This document shows positions 15,214-23,841 of a DNA stretch of 64,000 nt, in pieces. A model generated the notes under the pieces. The model made no database searches and had not been told where the DNA came from. It was given only the letters and a program-made list of their open reading frames with translations. Each line of letters begins with the position of its first letter. The stretch's first letter is position 1. Origin of the DNA: Pseudomonas sp. BCA17 (GTDB lineage Bacteria; Pseudomonadota; Gammaproteobacteria; Pseudomonadales; Pseudomonadaceae). Position numbers and translations under genes: made by a program. The DNA lies in contig NZ_SGWI01000006.1 in NCBI RefSeq assembly GCF_004519405.1, positions 310,001 through 374,000 of the forward strand, written 5' to 3'.

Positions 15214-16178
15214 CCATCGCCTTCAAACGCCTGCTGCTGGGTGCCGCCTTGACGCTTGGCCTGGCTGGCACCGCTCACGCCGCCGACCTGCAACCGCTGC
15301 GCGTCGCCAACCAGAAATCCACGATCAAGGCACTGCTGGAAGCCTCCGGCGAAACGCGCAATGTGCCCTACGCCATCCAATGGTCGGAGTTCCCCTCCGC
15401 CTCGCCTTTGGGCGAAGCGCTGAATGCCGGTGCGGTCGATGTCGGTGCCCTCGGCGATGCGCCGTATGTGTTCGCCCTGGGTGCCGGCGCGTCGCTCAAG
15501 GTGGTCAGCATCATCCACGCCGAAGGGCGTAACACCACCGCCCTGCTGGTGCCCAAGGACTCGCCGATCAAGACGGTGGCCGACCTCAAGGGCAAGAAGA
15601 TCGTCACCGGGCGCGGTTCCATCGGCCATTACCTGGCAATCAAGGCCCTGGCCGGTGCCGGCCTGACCACGCAGGACGTGCAGTTCATTTTCCTGCTGCC
15701 CAGTGAGTCGCGCCTGGTGCTGGATAACGGTACGGTCGATGCCTGGGCCACCTGGGACCCTTACACCACGGTGGTCACCTCCCAAAGCCAGGCACGTGTG
15801 CTGGTCAGTGGCAATCAGCTGCTGAGCAATCACCTCTACTTCGCGGCCACCAGCCAGGCTATCGCCGACAAACGCGTGCAATTGGATGACTTTGTCGCTC
15901 GCGTCGACCGTGCCTATGCCTGGGCCAACGCGCACCCTAATGAATATGCCGCCGCCCAGGCCAGGATCACCGGCCTGCCGTTGGCCGTGCATATGGAAGT
16001 GGCCAAAGACACGCACCTGAGCCCGGTCGCCATCGACGACTCGGTGGTCAGCGGCCTGCAAGCCACAGCCGACACCTATCAAAAAGAAGGCCTGCTACCC
16101 AAACGCATCGACGTGTCCCAGGGTTTCGACAGAAGTTTCAACGCCACGCGTTTCCCCTCATCCCAAGCATCGCGATAA
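15204..16178 (+). CDS. Periplasmic aliphatic sulfonate-type binding protein (SsuA-like)
   Basis: 324 residues with a signal peptide (VLTIAFKRLLLGAALTLGLAGTAHA, cleavage near 27) and the SsuA/NMT1 fold: LRVANQKSTIKALLEASGE, IQWSEFPSASPLGEALNAGAVDVGALGDAP, LLVPKDSPIKTVADLKGKKIVTGRGSIGHYLAIKAL, VDAWATWDPYTTV. GGAG lies 10 bases before the ATG at 15204. No permease or ATPase gene is in the island, so it must use a transporter encoded elsewhere. Next gene starts 14 bp downstream with its own AGGAG. Confidence 0.9.
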   Translation: MVLTIAFKRLLLGAALTLGLAGTAHAADLQPLRVANQKSTIKALLEASGETRNVPYAIQWSEFPSASPLGEALNAGAVDVGALGDAPYVFALGAGASLKVVSIIHAEGRNTTALLVPKDSPIKTVADLKGKKIVTGRGSIGHYLAIKALAGAGLTTQDVQFIFLLPSESRLVLDNGTVDAWATWDPYTTVVTSQSQARVLVSGNQLLSNHLYFAATSQAIADKRVQLDDFVARVDRAYAWANAHPNEYAAAQARITGLPLAVHMEVAKDTHLSPVAIDDSVVSGLQATADTYQKEGLLPKRIDVSQGFDRSFNATRFPSSQASR

Positions 16179-16192
16179 GCCAGGAGCAGCAC

Positions 16193-17548
16193 ATGAGCAA
16201 GCCAGGTCAATTGAAGCCACGCCATTTGAAGCTGGGCGCCATGGTCCATGGTGTCGGCCACGGCTGGGGCGAATGGCGCCACCCGCAGGCGCAACCCGAT
16301 GCCAGCACCAACTTCGGCTTCTACAAGCAGCAGACCGCGTTAGCTGAAGGCGCCAAGTTCGACTTTGTGTTCATCGCCGACAGCCTGCACATTCATGCCA
16401 AGTCCAGCCCGCATTACCTCAACCGTTTCGAGCCGCTGACCATCCTCTCGGCGCTCGCGGCAGTGACCACCCATATCGGTTTGGTGGCGACGGTGACCGT
16501 CAGCTACACCGAGCCGTACCAGGTGGCGCGCCAGTTTGCCTCCCTGGACCATATCAGCGGCGGCCGCGCCGGCTGGAACGTGGTCACTTCGTGGCTCAGC
16601 GGCACCGCCGATAACTTCGGCAAAGCCGAGCATCCACCCCATGCCGTGCGCTACCGCATTGCCAAGGAACACCTCAATGTGGTCAAGGGCCTGTGGGACT
16701 CCTGGGAAGATGACGCCTTTGCCTATGACAAACAGAGCGGCGAGTTTTTCACCCCAGGCAAGTTGCACGCGCTGAACCACAAGGGCGAGTTTTTCTCGGT
16801 CAAAGGCCCGCTGAACATCGCCCGCTCGGATCAGGGCCAACCGGTGATTTTCCAGGCGGGCACGTCGGAAGACGGACGCAACTTCGCCGCACAGAATGCC
16901 GACGCGATTTTTGTACATGTGGAGAGCATCGAAGAGGGTCTGGCCTACACCCAGGACCTGAAGCGTCGTGCCAAAGGCTTTGGCCGTGACCCGGACAGCC
17001 TGTCGATTTTGCCGGGCATCCGCCCGATCGTCGGCCGTGATGCCGCTGAAGTGGAGAGTCGCTATCAGCAGGCCGTCGATCTGGTCACCGTGGAAGACGC
17101 CATCGTTGCCCTCGGCCGCCCTTTCAACGACCACGACTTCAGCCGATACCCGCTGGACGCCCCCTTTCCGGAACTCGGCGACCTGGGGTCCAACAGCCAG
17201 AAAGGCGGCTCCGATCGGATCAAGCAATTGGCCAGGGACGAGGGCCTGACCCTGCGCGAAGTGGCGCTGCGCTTCTCGCGGCCCAAGCGCGACTTTGTCG
17301 GCACCCCGGAACAGGTCGCCGATGCGCTCCAGACCTGGTTCGAGGCCGGCGCCAGCGATGGTTTCATCATCAATTCGGTACTGCCGGACGGCTTGCAGTA
17401 CTTCACCGAATGGGTCGTGCCGGTGCTGCAACAGCGCGGGTTGTTCCGTACCGAGTACAGCGGCCATACGTTGCGCGACAACCTGGGACTGGAAGTGCCG
17501 GCCAACCGTTACAGCGAGGTTGAAGCCCCGTTGAAGGCGCTGGCTTGA
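16193..17548 (+). CDS. LLM-class monooxygenase of the NtaA/SnaA/DszA type
   Basis: 451 residues, the size of the DszA/NtaA branch of flavin-dependent monooxygenases. LGAMVHGVGHGWGEWRHP, FDFVFIADSLHI, RFEPLTILSALAAVTTHIGLVATVTVSYTEPYQVARQFASLDHISGGRAGWNVVTS and PVIFQAGTSEDGRNFAAQNADAIFV are characteristic. Members use FMNH2 to oxidise sulfones, sulfonates or aminopolycarboxylates. AGGAG precedes the ATG. Probably co-transcribed with the binding protein and the next two genes as an organosulfur operon. Confidence 0.9.
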   Translation: MSKPGQLKPRHLKLGAMVHGVGHGWGEWRHPQAQPDASTNFGFYKQQTALAEGAKFDFVFIADSLHIHAKSSPHYLNRFEPLTILSALAAVTTHIGLVATVTVSYTEPYQVARQFASLDHISGGRAGWNVVTSWLSGTADNFGKAEHPPHAVRYRIAKEHLNVVKGLWDSWEDDAFAYDKQSGEFFTPGKLHALNHKGEFFSVKGPLNIARSDQGQPVIFQAGTSEDGRNFAAQNADAIFVHVESIEEGLAYTQDLKRRAKGFGRDPDSLSILPGIRPIVGRDAAEVESRYQQAVDLVTVEDAIVALGRPFNDHDFSRYPLDAPFPELGDLGSNSQKGGSDRIKQLARDEGLTLREVALRFSRPKRDFVGTPEQVADALQTWFEAGASDGFIINSVLPDGLQYFTEWVVPVLQQRGLFRTEYSGHTLRDNLGLEVPANRYSEVEAPLKALA

Positions 17549-17558
17549 ACATTCTCCC

Positions 17559-17584
17559 CTGTGGGAGTAAACCCCCTCCCACAT
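17559..17584. repeat. REP-like hairpin between operon genes
   Basis: CCTGTGGGAG / CTCCCACA around TAAACCCC, in the 54-bp gap between the monooxygenase and the next gene. It may act as an mRNA-stabilising or attenuating hairpin. Confidence 0.45.
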
Positions 17585-17602
17585 TGACCGAGTACACTGA
17601 TC

Positions 17603-18781
17603 ATGACGTCATCTCCCCAGCCGTCCTTGCGCTCCGTGGAAGTCGCGCAGTTCGACGCCCTGCTCGAACGCCTCAGCGCCGAGCTGGCCGCCACCGCGCA
17701 TGTGTTTGATGAAAGCGGCGACTTCCCCCACGCCAATTTCAAGCGGTTGCATGAGCACGGCCTGATCGCCCTCACCGTGCCCAAAATACTCGGGGGCGGC
17801 GGCGCCAGCCTGCCTCAGGCGCGCAAGGCGATCAGCGCGATTGCCAAGGGCGAGCCCTCCACCGCGCTGATTCTGGTGATGCAATACCTGCAACACACCC
17901 GCCTGCAAGACAGCAAAACCTGGCCCCAGCACCTGCGCGTGCAAGTGGCTGAAGACGCTGTGCAGAACGGCGCGCTGATCAACGCCCTGCGTGTCGAGCC
18001 CGACCTGGGCACGCCGGCCCGTGGCGGCCTGCCGGCCACTACCGCGGTGCGCACCGCTGAAGGCTGGCGCATCAGCGGGCGCAAGATCTATTCCACCGGC
18101 AGCCATGGCTTGAGCTGGTTCAGCGTATGGGCGCGCAGTGACGACGCCGACCCGTTGGTAGGCACCTGGCTGGTGTCGAGAAACAGCCCGGGTGTGAGCA
18201 TCATCGACACGTGGGACCATCTGGGCATGCGCGCCACCTGCAGCCACGAAGTGGTGTTCGACAACGTGCTGGTGCCGCTGGACCACGCGGTCAGCGTCAG
18301 TCCCTGGAGCGCGCCACAGCCGGAGCTGGATGCCGAAGGCTTCCTGTGGATGGCCGTGCTGCTCTCCTCGGTGTATGACGCCGTAGCCCAAGCCGCACGG
18401 GACTGGCTGGTGAGCTGGCTGGAAGAACGCCAGCCGTCCAACCTCGGCGCCGCGTTGGCCACCCTGCCTCGCTTCCAGGAAACCGTCGGGCATATCGACA
18501 CCCTGCTCTTCGCCAACCGCAGCCTGCTGGACGCCGCCGCCGAAGGCCACACCCCGGCCGCCAACGCTGCGCAACTGAAATACCTGGTGACCCACAACGC
18601 GATCCGTGCGGTGGAACTGGCCATCGAAGCGTCGGGCAATCCCGGCCTGTCGCGTCACAGCCCGCTGCAACGGCACTATCGGGACGTACTGTGCAGCCGC
18701 GTCCATACCCCGCAGAACGACGCCGTATTGCAAGGTGTCGGCAAAGCCGTCTTCGCCCAACGCCAGAAGGAACGCACATGA
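17603..18781 (+). CDS. Acyl-CoA dehydrogenase-like flavoprotein (SfnB/DszC group)
   Basis: 392 residues with the acyl-CoA dehydrogenase fold: HEHGLIALTVPKILGGGGASL, STALILVMQYLQHTRLQ, RISGRKIYSTGSHGLSWFSVWARS, VSIIDTWDHLGMRATCSHEVVFDNVLVP. In sulfur gene clusters such proteins act as FMNH2-dependent monooxygenases (DszC, SfnB) rather than as fatty-acid dehydrogenases, and that is the likely role here. The gene lies between the DszA-type monooxygenase and a hydroxyacid dehydrogenase, whose start overlaps its stop (ATGA, 18778-18781). Confidence 0.85.
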   Translation: MTSSPQPSLRSVEVAQFDALLERLSAELAATAHVFDESGDFPHANFKRLHEHGLIALTVPKILGGGGASLPQARKAISAIAKGEPSTALILVMQYLQHTRLQDSKTWPQHLRVQVAEDAVQNGALINALRVEPDLGTPARGGLPATTAVRTAEGWRISGRKIYSTGSHGLSWFSVWARSDDADPLVGTWLVSRNSPGVSIIDTWDHLGMRATCSHEVVFDNVLVPLDHAVSVSPWSAPQPELDAEGFLWMAVLLSSVYDAVAQAARDWLVSWLEERQPSNLGAALATLPRFQETVGHIDTLLFANRSLLDAAAEGHTPAANAAQLKYLVTHNAIRAVELAIEASGNPGLSRHSPLQRHYRDVLCSRVHTPQNDAVLQGVGKAVFAQRQKERT

Positions 18782-19722
18782 GTCAAGTGACTATCGCCAG
18801 CCAGCTGGATGAAGACTTCAACGCCGTGATCCGCGAACGCCTGGCGTCTTTGCACCTCGAAGCCGAGGTCATCGGCGTCCCGGTCGGCGTGCCCAGCGAC
18901 CTGCCGCCCCAGGCCACTGTCCTGCTCCTGCGTCCGATCAACGTACGCGGCTACACTGCGCCGGACACTCCACCGCCCGGCTGGCCTTACGGCGCCCAGT
19001 GGGTGCATCTGGTGTCGTCGGGTATCGACTTCTACCCACAGTGGCTGTTCAACGGCCCGCCGGTGACCACCTCACGGGGAAGCGCCGCCGATAACCTCGC
19101 CGAGTTCGCTCTGGCGGCGATCTTTGCTGCGGCCAAACAGTTGCCGGACATCTGGGTGAAGGACGCTCAATGGCAGTTCACCGCACTGCGCCCACTCAAG
19201 GGCACCACCCTGGGCATTCTCGGCTTTGGTGCCATTGGCAAAAGCCTGGCGCACAAGGCCCGGGCACTGGGTATCAACGTGGTAGCACTGCGCCAAAGCG
19301 CGGCGCCGTTTGAAATTGAAGGCGTGACAGCGGCGAAGGATATCCATGACCTGTTTGCGCGGGCCGACCACCTGGTGCTGGCGGCGCCACTTACCGAGGC
19401 GACGCGGCATATCGTCAACGCCGAGGTGCTGGACAGCGCCAAGCCGGGGTTGCACCTGATCAACATCGCACGCGGTGGTTTGGTCGATCAGGAGGCATTA
19501 CTGCAGGCCCTGGATAACGGCCGGCTCAGCCTGGCCTCCCTCGACGTAACGGAGCCCGAACCGCTGCCGGATGGACATCCGCTGTACAGCCATCCGCGCG
19601 TACGTTTGTCGCCGCATACTTCGGCGATTTCCACCCGCAGCCAACATGAGATTGCCGATGCATTCCTGGCCAATCTGGAGCGTTACCTGGGCAAGCAAAC
19701 GCTGCACAACCGCGCCAACTAA
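18778..19722 (+). CDS. D-2-hydroxyacid dehydrogenase, NAD(P)-dependent
   Basis: 314 residues starting in the ATGA overlap with the preceding gene. The nucleotide fold TLGILGFGAIGKSLAHKARALG, the catalytic-loop region LINIARGGLVDQEALLQAL and the catalytic His in SPHTSA are present. It would reduce a 2-oxoacid or oxidise a 2-hydroxyacid; in this operon possibly the carbon skeleton left after desulfonation. The stop overlaps the convergent LysR gene by four bases. Confidence 0.87.
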   Translation: MSQVTIASQLDEDFNAVIRERLASLHLEAEVIGVPVGVPSDLPPQATVLLLRPINVRGYTAPDTPPPGWPYGAQWVHLVSSGIDFYPQWLFNGPPVTTSRGSAADNLAEFALAAIFAAAKQLPDIWVKDAQWQFTALRPLKGTTLGILGFGAIGKSLAHKARALGINVVALRQSAAPFEIEGVTAAKDIHDLFARADHLVLAAPLTEATRHIVNAEVLDSAKPGLHLINIARGGLVDQEALLQALDNGRLSLASLDVTEPEPLPDGHPLYSHPRVRLSPHTSAISTRSQHEIADAFLANLERYLGKQTLHNRAN

Positions 19723-20606
19723 CAACCGCCGGCGAGGCGCTCCCGTAGAAACTCCACCAGCGCCTGCACCGGCCGCGAACTTTGCCGGTGCTGCGGGTAT
19801 ACCGCCGACAGGGTCAGGGCATCGGGGGCGTACTCGTCCAACAACGTCACCAGGCGCCCGTCTTTCAAGGCATCGGCGACGATAAAGGTCGGCAGGTAGG
19901 TGACGCCCATGCCGGCGATCGCCGTGTCGCGCAGCAGCTCGCCGTTATTGACGCGCATGCGTCCGCTGACATTCAGCGACTGCAACTTGCCCTTGGTCTG
20001 GAAGCGCCATTGCACCTGACGCCCATGGCCGTAGGGCAGGCAGTCGTGGGTGGCCAGGTCTTCGGGCTTGAGCGGCGTACCGCGCAGGGCCAGATAATCG
20101 GGACTGGCGCAGTACACGCGCTGGATGCTGGCGATGCGCCGAGCGATCAAGGTGGAGTCTTCCAGCGTGCCGATGCGCAATACGAGGTCATAGCCCTCGC
20201 CGATCAGGTCCACGGGACGGTCGCTCAGGTCGACTTCCACCGAGACGTGAGGGTACCGTTTCAGGAACAACGGCAGCAGGCACCCCAGATGCGCCATCGC
20301 AAATGACAATGGCGCACTGAGACGAATGGTGCCGCGCGGTTCGCTGTTCTGGCCGGCAATGCCCTGCTCCACCTGCTCGACTTCACCCAGCAGGCGCAAG
20401 GCCGATTCATAGTAACTCTGGCCCAGTGGCGTAACGTCGAGGCGGCGGGTAGAGCGGTTGAGCAGACGCACGCCCAGGCGGTCTTCGAGCTGTATCAGGC
20501 GGCGACTGACAAATTGCTTGGACAGGCCCAATTGCTCGGCGGCAGCGGTGAAACTGCCGGACTCCATGACCTGACAGAACAGACGCATGTCTTCGAAGGG
20601 GTTCAT
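19719..20606 (-). CDS. LysR-family transcriptional regulator
   Basis: 295 residues. HTH at the N-terminus (MNPFEDMRLFCQVMESGSFTAAAEQLGLSKQFVSRRLIQLEDRLG) and an effector domain with RGTIRLSAPLSFAMAHLGCLLPLFLKRYPHVSVEVDLSDR, the pattern of the large CrgA/AaeR-like LysR subgroup. Upstream of its start lies the composite element at 20683-21306, so any former divergent target has been displaced or lost. Confidence 0.88.
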   Translation of the reverse strand: MNPFEDMRLFCQVMESGSFTAAAEQLGLSKQFVSRRLIQLEDRLGVRLLNRSTRRLDVTPLGQSYYESALRLLGEVEQVEQGIAGQNSEPRGTIRLSAPLSFAMAHLGCLLPLFLKRYPHVSVEVDLSDRPVDLIGEGYDLVLRIGTLEDSTLIARRIASIQRVYCASPDYLALRGTPLKPEDLATHDCLPYGHGRQVQWRFQTKGKLQSLNVSGRMRVNNGELLRDTAIAGMGVTYLPTFIVADALKDGRLVTLLDEYAPDALTLSAVYPQHRQSSRPVQALVEFLRERLAGGC

Positions 20607-20673
20607 TGTCGCTTCTCGGTGGACGTTTAAACGGTTTTATAACGAGTCTGTCGCAACACCACAAATAAAATGT

Positions 20674-20682
20674 GGGAGCAAG
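20674..20682. repeat. Left target-site duplication of the composite element
   Basis: GGGAGCAAG immediately before the element at 20683; its perfect copy is at 21307-21315. Removing the insert restores TGTGGGAGCAAG-CCCCCTTCCACA, a REP-type hairpin. Confidence 0.75.
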
Positions 20683-20866
20683 GCTAATGCCAGTCAGTTA
20701 AGGGTGAACGCTGTATGTGTGACGAGGGAGCTTGCTCCCGTTGGGCCGCGCAGCGGCCCCGCTCTTTGTTTACACAGCATGGGACTGCTGCGCAGTCCAA
20801 CGGGTGCAAGCTCCCTCGCCACAGGTTACTTTTTTAGCCTTTCTACTTCTTGACTGACTGGCATTA
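20683..20866. mobile_element. MITE-like palindromic element, copy 2 (184 bp)
   Basis: Ends GCTAATGCCAGTCAGTTAAG and GACTGACTGGCATTA, with the REP arms inside. It is followed directly by GGATCAGTG, the target-duplication sequence of the receptor locus, which shows that it was joined to the cargo before it moved. Confidence 0.8.
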
Positions 20867-20888
20867 GGATCAGTGATCCGGTTTGCTT

Positions 20889-21011
20889 TCGGCAACCGTC
20901 AACGTCAACAACATTTTCGACAAGTCTTACTAAACCAACGTGGGCTTCTACAACTCGGCGGCCTACGGTGAGCCGCGCAACGTGATGGTCAGCACCCGCT
21001 GGGGCTTCTGA
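20889..21011 (+). pseudogene. TonB receptor 3' fragment (pyoverdine receptor tail), decayed
   Basis: In frame it encodes the last 40 codons of a receptor like the one ending at 40707 (NNIFDKSY*TNVGFYNSAAYGEPRNVMVSTRWGF). TAT has become TAA at 20931-20933, giving a premature stop, and the terminal WDF is WGF. There is no start and no upstream receptor sequence; homology begins abruptly at TCGGCAACCGTCAAC. It is a passenger of the composite element. Confidence 0.8.
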
Positions 21012-21044
21012 TGTAAAGTCTTGCTCGCCCTGAGTGATCGAACA

Positions 21045-21084
21045 AACGCCCGATGAGCGCCATGCGTTCATCGGGCGTTTTTTT
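21045..21084 (+). terminator. Rho-independent terminator carried with the receptor fragment
   Basis: AACGCCCGATGA / TCATCGGGCGTT with an 11-base loop and seven Ts; identical to the terminators at 40741-40780 and 41181-41220. Confidence 0.85.
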
Positions 21085-21123
21085 ATGCGCGCACAAACAC
21101 GGCGCAAAAAAACCGGATCAGTG

Positions 21124-21306
21124 ACTAATACCAGTCAGTTAAGGGTGAACGCCGTATCTGTGGCGAGGGAGCTTGCTCCCGTTGGGCCGCAAAGCGGCCC
21201 CGCTCTTTGTTTACAAAGAATGGGACTGCTGCGCAGTCCAACGGGAGCAAGCTCCCTCGCCACAGGTTACTTTTTAGCCTTTCTCCTTCTTGACTGACTG
21301 GCATTA
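21124..21306. mobile_element. MITE-like palindromic element, copy 3 (183 bp)
   Basis: Begins ACTAATACCAGTCAGTTAAG directly after GGATCAGTG and ends GACTGACTGGCATTA directly before GGGAGCAAG. Same orientation of the core as copies 1, 2 and 4. It forms the right end of the composite. Confidence 0.8.
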
Positions 21307-21315
21307 GGGAGCAAG
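21307..21315. repeat. Right target-site duplication of the composite element
   Basis: GGGAGCAAG, perfect copy of 20674-20682. Confidence 0.75.
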
Positions 21316-21354
21316 CCCCCTTCCACAGGGTTTACCTGTAACGTTCAGAGCAGG

Positions 21355-21972
21355 TTACTTGGCAGTGAAGGCCGAGTAGCTGTTCATCAGGTTGCGGTAG
21401 TTAGGGATGCGCGGCGACAGCAGGTTGGCCAGGCCCTCCATGTCGTTGCGCCAGTCACGCTGCAGCTCGCAGGCCACGGCGAACCAGTTCACCAGTTGGG
21501 CGCCGGCGGCGGTCATGCGTGCCCAGGCGGCTTGCTGCACGGTTTCGTTGAAGGTGCCGGAGGCGTCGGTGACCACGAACACCTCAAAGCCTTCTTCCAG
21601 CGCGCACAGGGTCGGGAACGCTACGCACACGTCCGTCACCACGCCGGCGATGATGATCTGCTTGCGGCCGGTCGCCTTCACTGCCTTGACGAAATCTTCG
21701 TTATCCCACGCGTTGATCTGGCCAGGACGGGCGATGTACGGCGCCTCCGGGAACAGCTCTTTCAGTTCTGGAACCAGCGGGCCGTTGGGGCCGCTTTCGA
21801 AGCTGGTGGTGAGGATGGTCGGCAGCTTGAAGAACTTCGCCACATCGGCCAGGGCCAGTACGTTGTTCTTGAATTCGTTGGGGGAGAAATCCTGCACCAG
21901 GGAGATCAGGCCAGTCTGGTGATCGACCAACAGTACAACCGCGTCATCTTTGTTCAAACGAGGGCTAGCCAT
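21355..21972 (-). CDS. ycaC: YcaC-like isochorismatase-fold hydrolase
   Basis: 205 residues, close over the whole length to E. coli YcaC as I remember it (KNNVLALADVAKFF, ILTTSFESGPNGPLVPELK, YIARPGQINAWDNEDFVKAVKATG, VVTDASGTFNETVQ). The nucleophile is Cys116 in GVVTDVCVAF and the catalytic Asp17 is in LVDHQTG. YcaC is a cytoplasmic hydrolase of unknown physiological substrate. It is the last gene of a three-gene unit with the amidohydrolase 30 bp upstream and the ABM protein. Confidence 0.92.
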   Translation of the reverse strand: MASPRLNKDDAVVLLVDHQTGLISLVQDFSPNEFKNNVLALADVAKFFKLPTILTTSFESGPNGPLVPELKELFPEAPYIARPGQINAWDNEDFVKAVKATGRKQIIIAGVVTDVCVAFPTLCALEEGFEVFVVTDASGTFNETVQQAAWARMTAAGAQLVNWFAVACELQRDWRNDMEGLANLLSPRIPNYRNLMNSYSAFTAK

Positions 21973-22002
21973 GGTTCAACTCCTTACGGGGGGTTTGGGT
22001 AA

Positions 22003-23841
22003 TCAGAATGCAAAGCACGAGCAGCCGAACGCACCCCAGAAACCCTGGAAGTCGCTGACCGGTACGCTGGAAAGCCGTGCCTTTTCGTGGCTGTGGGAAT
22101 GCACGCCGCAGGGGCCGCTGCATTGGTGTACCTGGGCCTGCAACGGTGAGCTCGGGCGCCAGTGGCCCGGTACCTTGACCACCGGTGACCAGTCCGGCAG
22201 CACCGGCACGCGCGGCGGTGCGTAATCTTCAAAATCGCCGGCGCCGTACACCACCTTGCCGCCGACTACGGTGAGCACCGATTCAATCCACTTGATGGCT
22301 TCTTCATCGACACTGAAAAAATCCGCAGACAACGCAGCCACGTCCGCCAATTGGCCAACCTTGATCTGCCCCTTCTTGCCTTGCTCGGACGAGAACCAGG
22401 CACTGCCATGGGTGAACAGTTCCAACGCGGTAAGACGCGGCAAGCCCTCGGCGTGCAGCGCCAGACCACCGACGGTGCGGCCGCTGACCATCCAATACAG
22501 CGAGGTCCACGGGTTATAGCTCGACACCCGCGTGGCATCGGTGCCCGCGCCTACCGGTACGCCTTCGGCGAGCATGCGCTGGATCGGCGGCGTGGCTTCG
22601 GCAGCCTTGGCGCCGTAGCGCTCGACAAAATATTCGCCCTGGAACGCCATGCGGTCCTGGATCGCAATACCGCCACCCAAAGCACGCACACGCTCGATGT
22701 TCTGCGGCGTAATGGTTTCGGCATGGTCGAAGAACCACGGCAGGCCATTGAACGGAATGTCGCGGTTGACCTTCTCGAATACGTCGAGCATGCGCGAGAT
22801 GGACTCGTTATAGGTCGCGTGCAGGCGGAACGGCCAGCGCTGTTCAACCAAGTGGCGCACCACCGGTTCCAGTTCCTGCTCCATGGTCTGCGGCAGGTCC
22901 GGGCGCGGCTCGAGGAAGTCTTCGAAATCGGCGGCCGAGAACACCAGCATCTCGCCGGCGCCGTTGTGGCGCAGGTAATCGTCGCCCTGATGCAGCTTGA
23001 CGCTGCCGGTCCAGTTCTTGAAGTCGCTGAGTTCTTCCTTGGGCTTCTGGGTGAACAGGTTGTAGGCAATGCGCACCGTCAACTGTTCGTCCTTGGCCAA
23101 CTGCTCGATCACTGCGTAGTCATCGGGGTAGTTCTGGAAACCGCCACCCGCGTCAATGGCACTGGTGAGGCCCAGGCGATTGAGTTCACGCATGAACTGG
23201 CGAGTGGAGTTGACCTGGTACTCCAACGGCAGTTTCGGGCCCTTGGCCAGGGTCGAATACAGAATCATCGCGTTGGGCCGGGCCACCAGCATCCCGGTGG
23301 GGTTGCCGTTGCTGTCGCGCACAATCTCGCCACCCGGTGGGTTGGGCGTGTCTTTGGTGTAGCCGGCCACGCGCAATGCAGCGCGGTTGAGCAAGGCGCG
23401 GTCGTACAGGTGCAGCACGAACACCGGCGTATCCGGCGCGGCCTGGTTGAGTTCGTCCAGGGTGGGCATGCGTTTTTCGGCGAACTGGAATTCGTTCCAG
23501 CCACCGACCACACGTACCCATTGCGGCGTGGGGGTGCGGTCGGCCTGGTCCTTGAGCATGCGCAAGGCATCGGCCAGGGACGGCACGCCTTCCCAGCGCA
23601 GCTCGAGGTTGTAATTGAGCCCGCCACGGATCAGGTGCAGGTGCGAGTCGTTGAGACCCGGGATCACCGTGCGGCCCTTGAGGTCGATGACCTGGGTGCC
23701 GCTGCCGCGCAGGGCCATGGCTTCTCCATCGGAGCCCACGGCGACGAAGCGCCCCTGGCTGATGGCAACGGCGGTAGCCCGCGGGTTTTCACGATCCACG
23801 GTGTGGAACTGGCCATTGAACAAAATCAGATCGGCGTTCAT
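22003..23841 (-). CDS. Amidohydrolase family 3 protein (YtcJ-like)
   Basis: 612 residues. Metal-binding HxH in PGLNDSHLHLIRGG (about 64-75), the composite beta domain at the N-terminus (MNADLILFNGQFHTVDR, AVAISQGRFVAVGSD), further features FFDHAETITPQNIERVRALG and PVGAGTDATRVSSYNPW, and the C-terminal GQLADVAALSADFFSVDEEAIKWIESVLTVVGGKVVYG. YtcJ-like enzymes hydrolyse amide bonds in various metabolites; substrate unknown. Its ATG overlaps the stop of the upstream gene (23838-23841). The tail after the catalytic domain is Cys/Phe-rich (GCSCFAF). Confidence 0.9.
   Translation of the reverse strand: MNADLILFNGQFHTVDRENPRATAVAISQGRFVAVGSDGEAMALRGSGTQVIDLKGRTVIPGLNDSHLHLIRGGLNYNLELRWEGVPSLADALRMLKDQADRTPTPQWVRVVGGWNEFQFAEKRMPTLDELNQAAPDTPVFVLHLYDRALLNRAALRVAGYTKDTPNPPGGEIVRDSNGNPTGMLVARPNAMILYSTLAKGPKLPLEYQVNSTRQFMRELNRLGLTSAIDAGGGFQNYPDDYAVIEQLAKDEQLTVRIAYNLFTQKPKEELSDFKNWTGSVKLHQGDDYLRHNGAGEMLVFSAADFEDFLEPRPDLPQTMEQELEPVVRHLVEQRWPFRLHATYNESISRMLDVFEKVNRDIPFNGLPWFFDHAETITPQNIERVRALGGGIAIQDRMAFQGEYFVERYGAKAAEATPPIQRMLAEGVPVGAGTDATRVSSYNPWTSLYWMVSGRTVGGLALHAEGLPRLTALELFTHGSAWFSSEQGKKGQIKVGQLADVAALSADFFSVDEEAIKWIESVLTVVGGKVVYGAGDFEDYAPPRVPVLPDWSPVVKVPGHWRPSSPLQAQVHQCSGPCGVHSHSHEKARLSSVPVSDFQGFWGAFGCSCFAF

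Larger units (their letters stand above)
20683..21306. mobile_element. 624-bp composite of two MITE-like elements carrying a receptor-gene tail
   Basis: Two 183/184-bp elements (20683-20866 and 21124-21306) enclose 257 bp of cargo: half-site hairpin bases, 123 bp matching the 3' end of the TonB receptor gene at 38266-40707, that gene's terminator, and 40 bp of flanking sequence. The whole is bounded by a perfect 9-bp duplication GGGAGCAAG and lies inside a REP hairpin. The same arrangement, with a cargo of exactly equal length, lies behind the receptor gene (40820-41435). No transposase is encoded, so it must have been moved in trans or by recombination. Confidence 0.75.
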
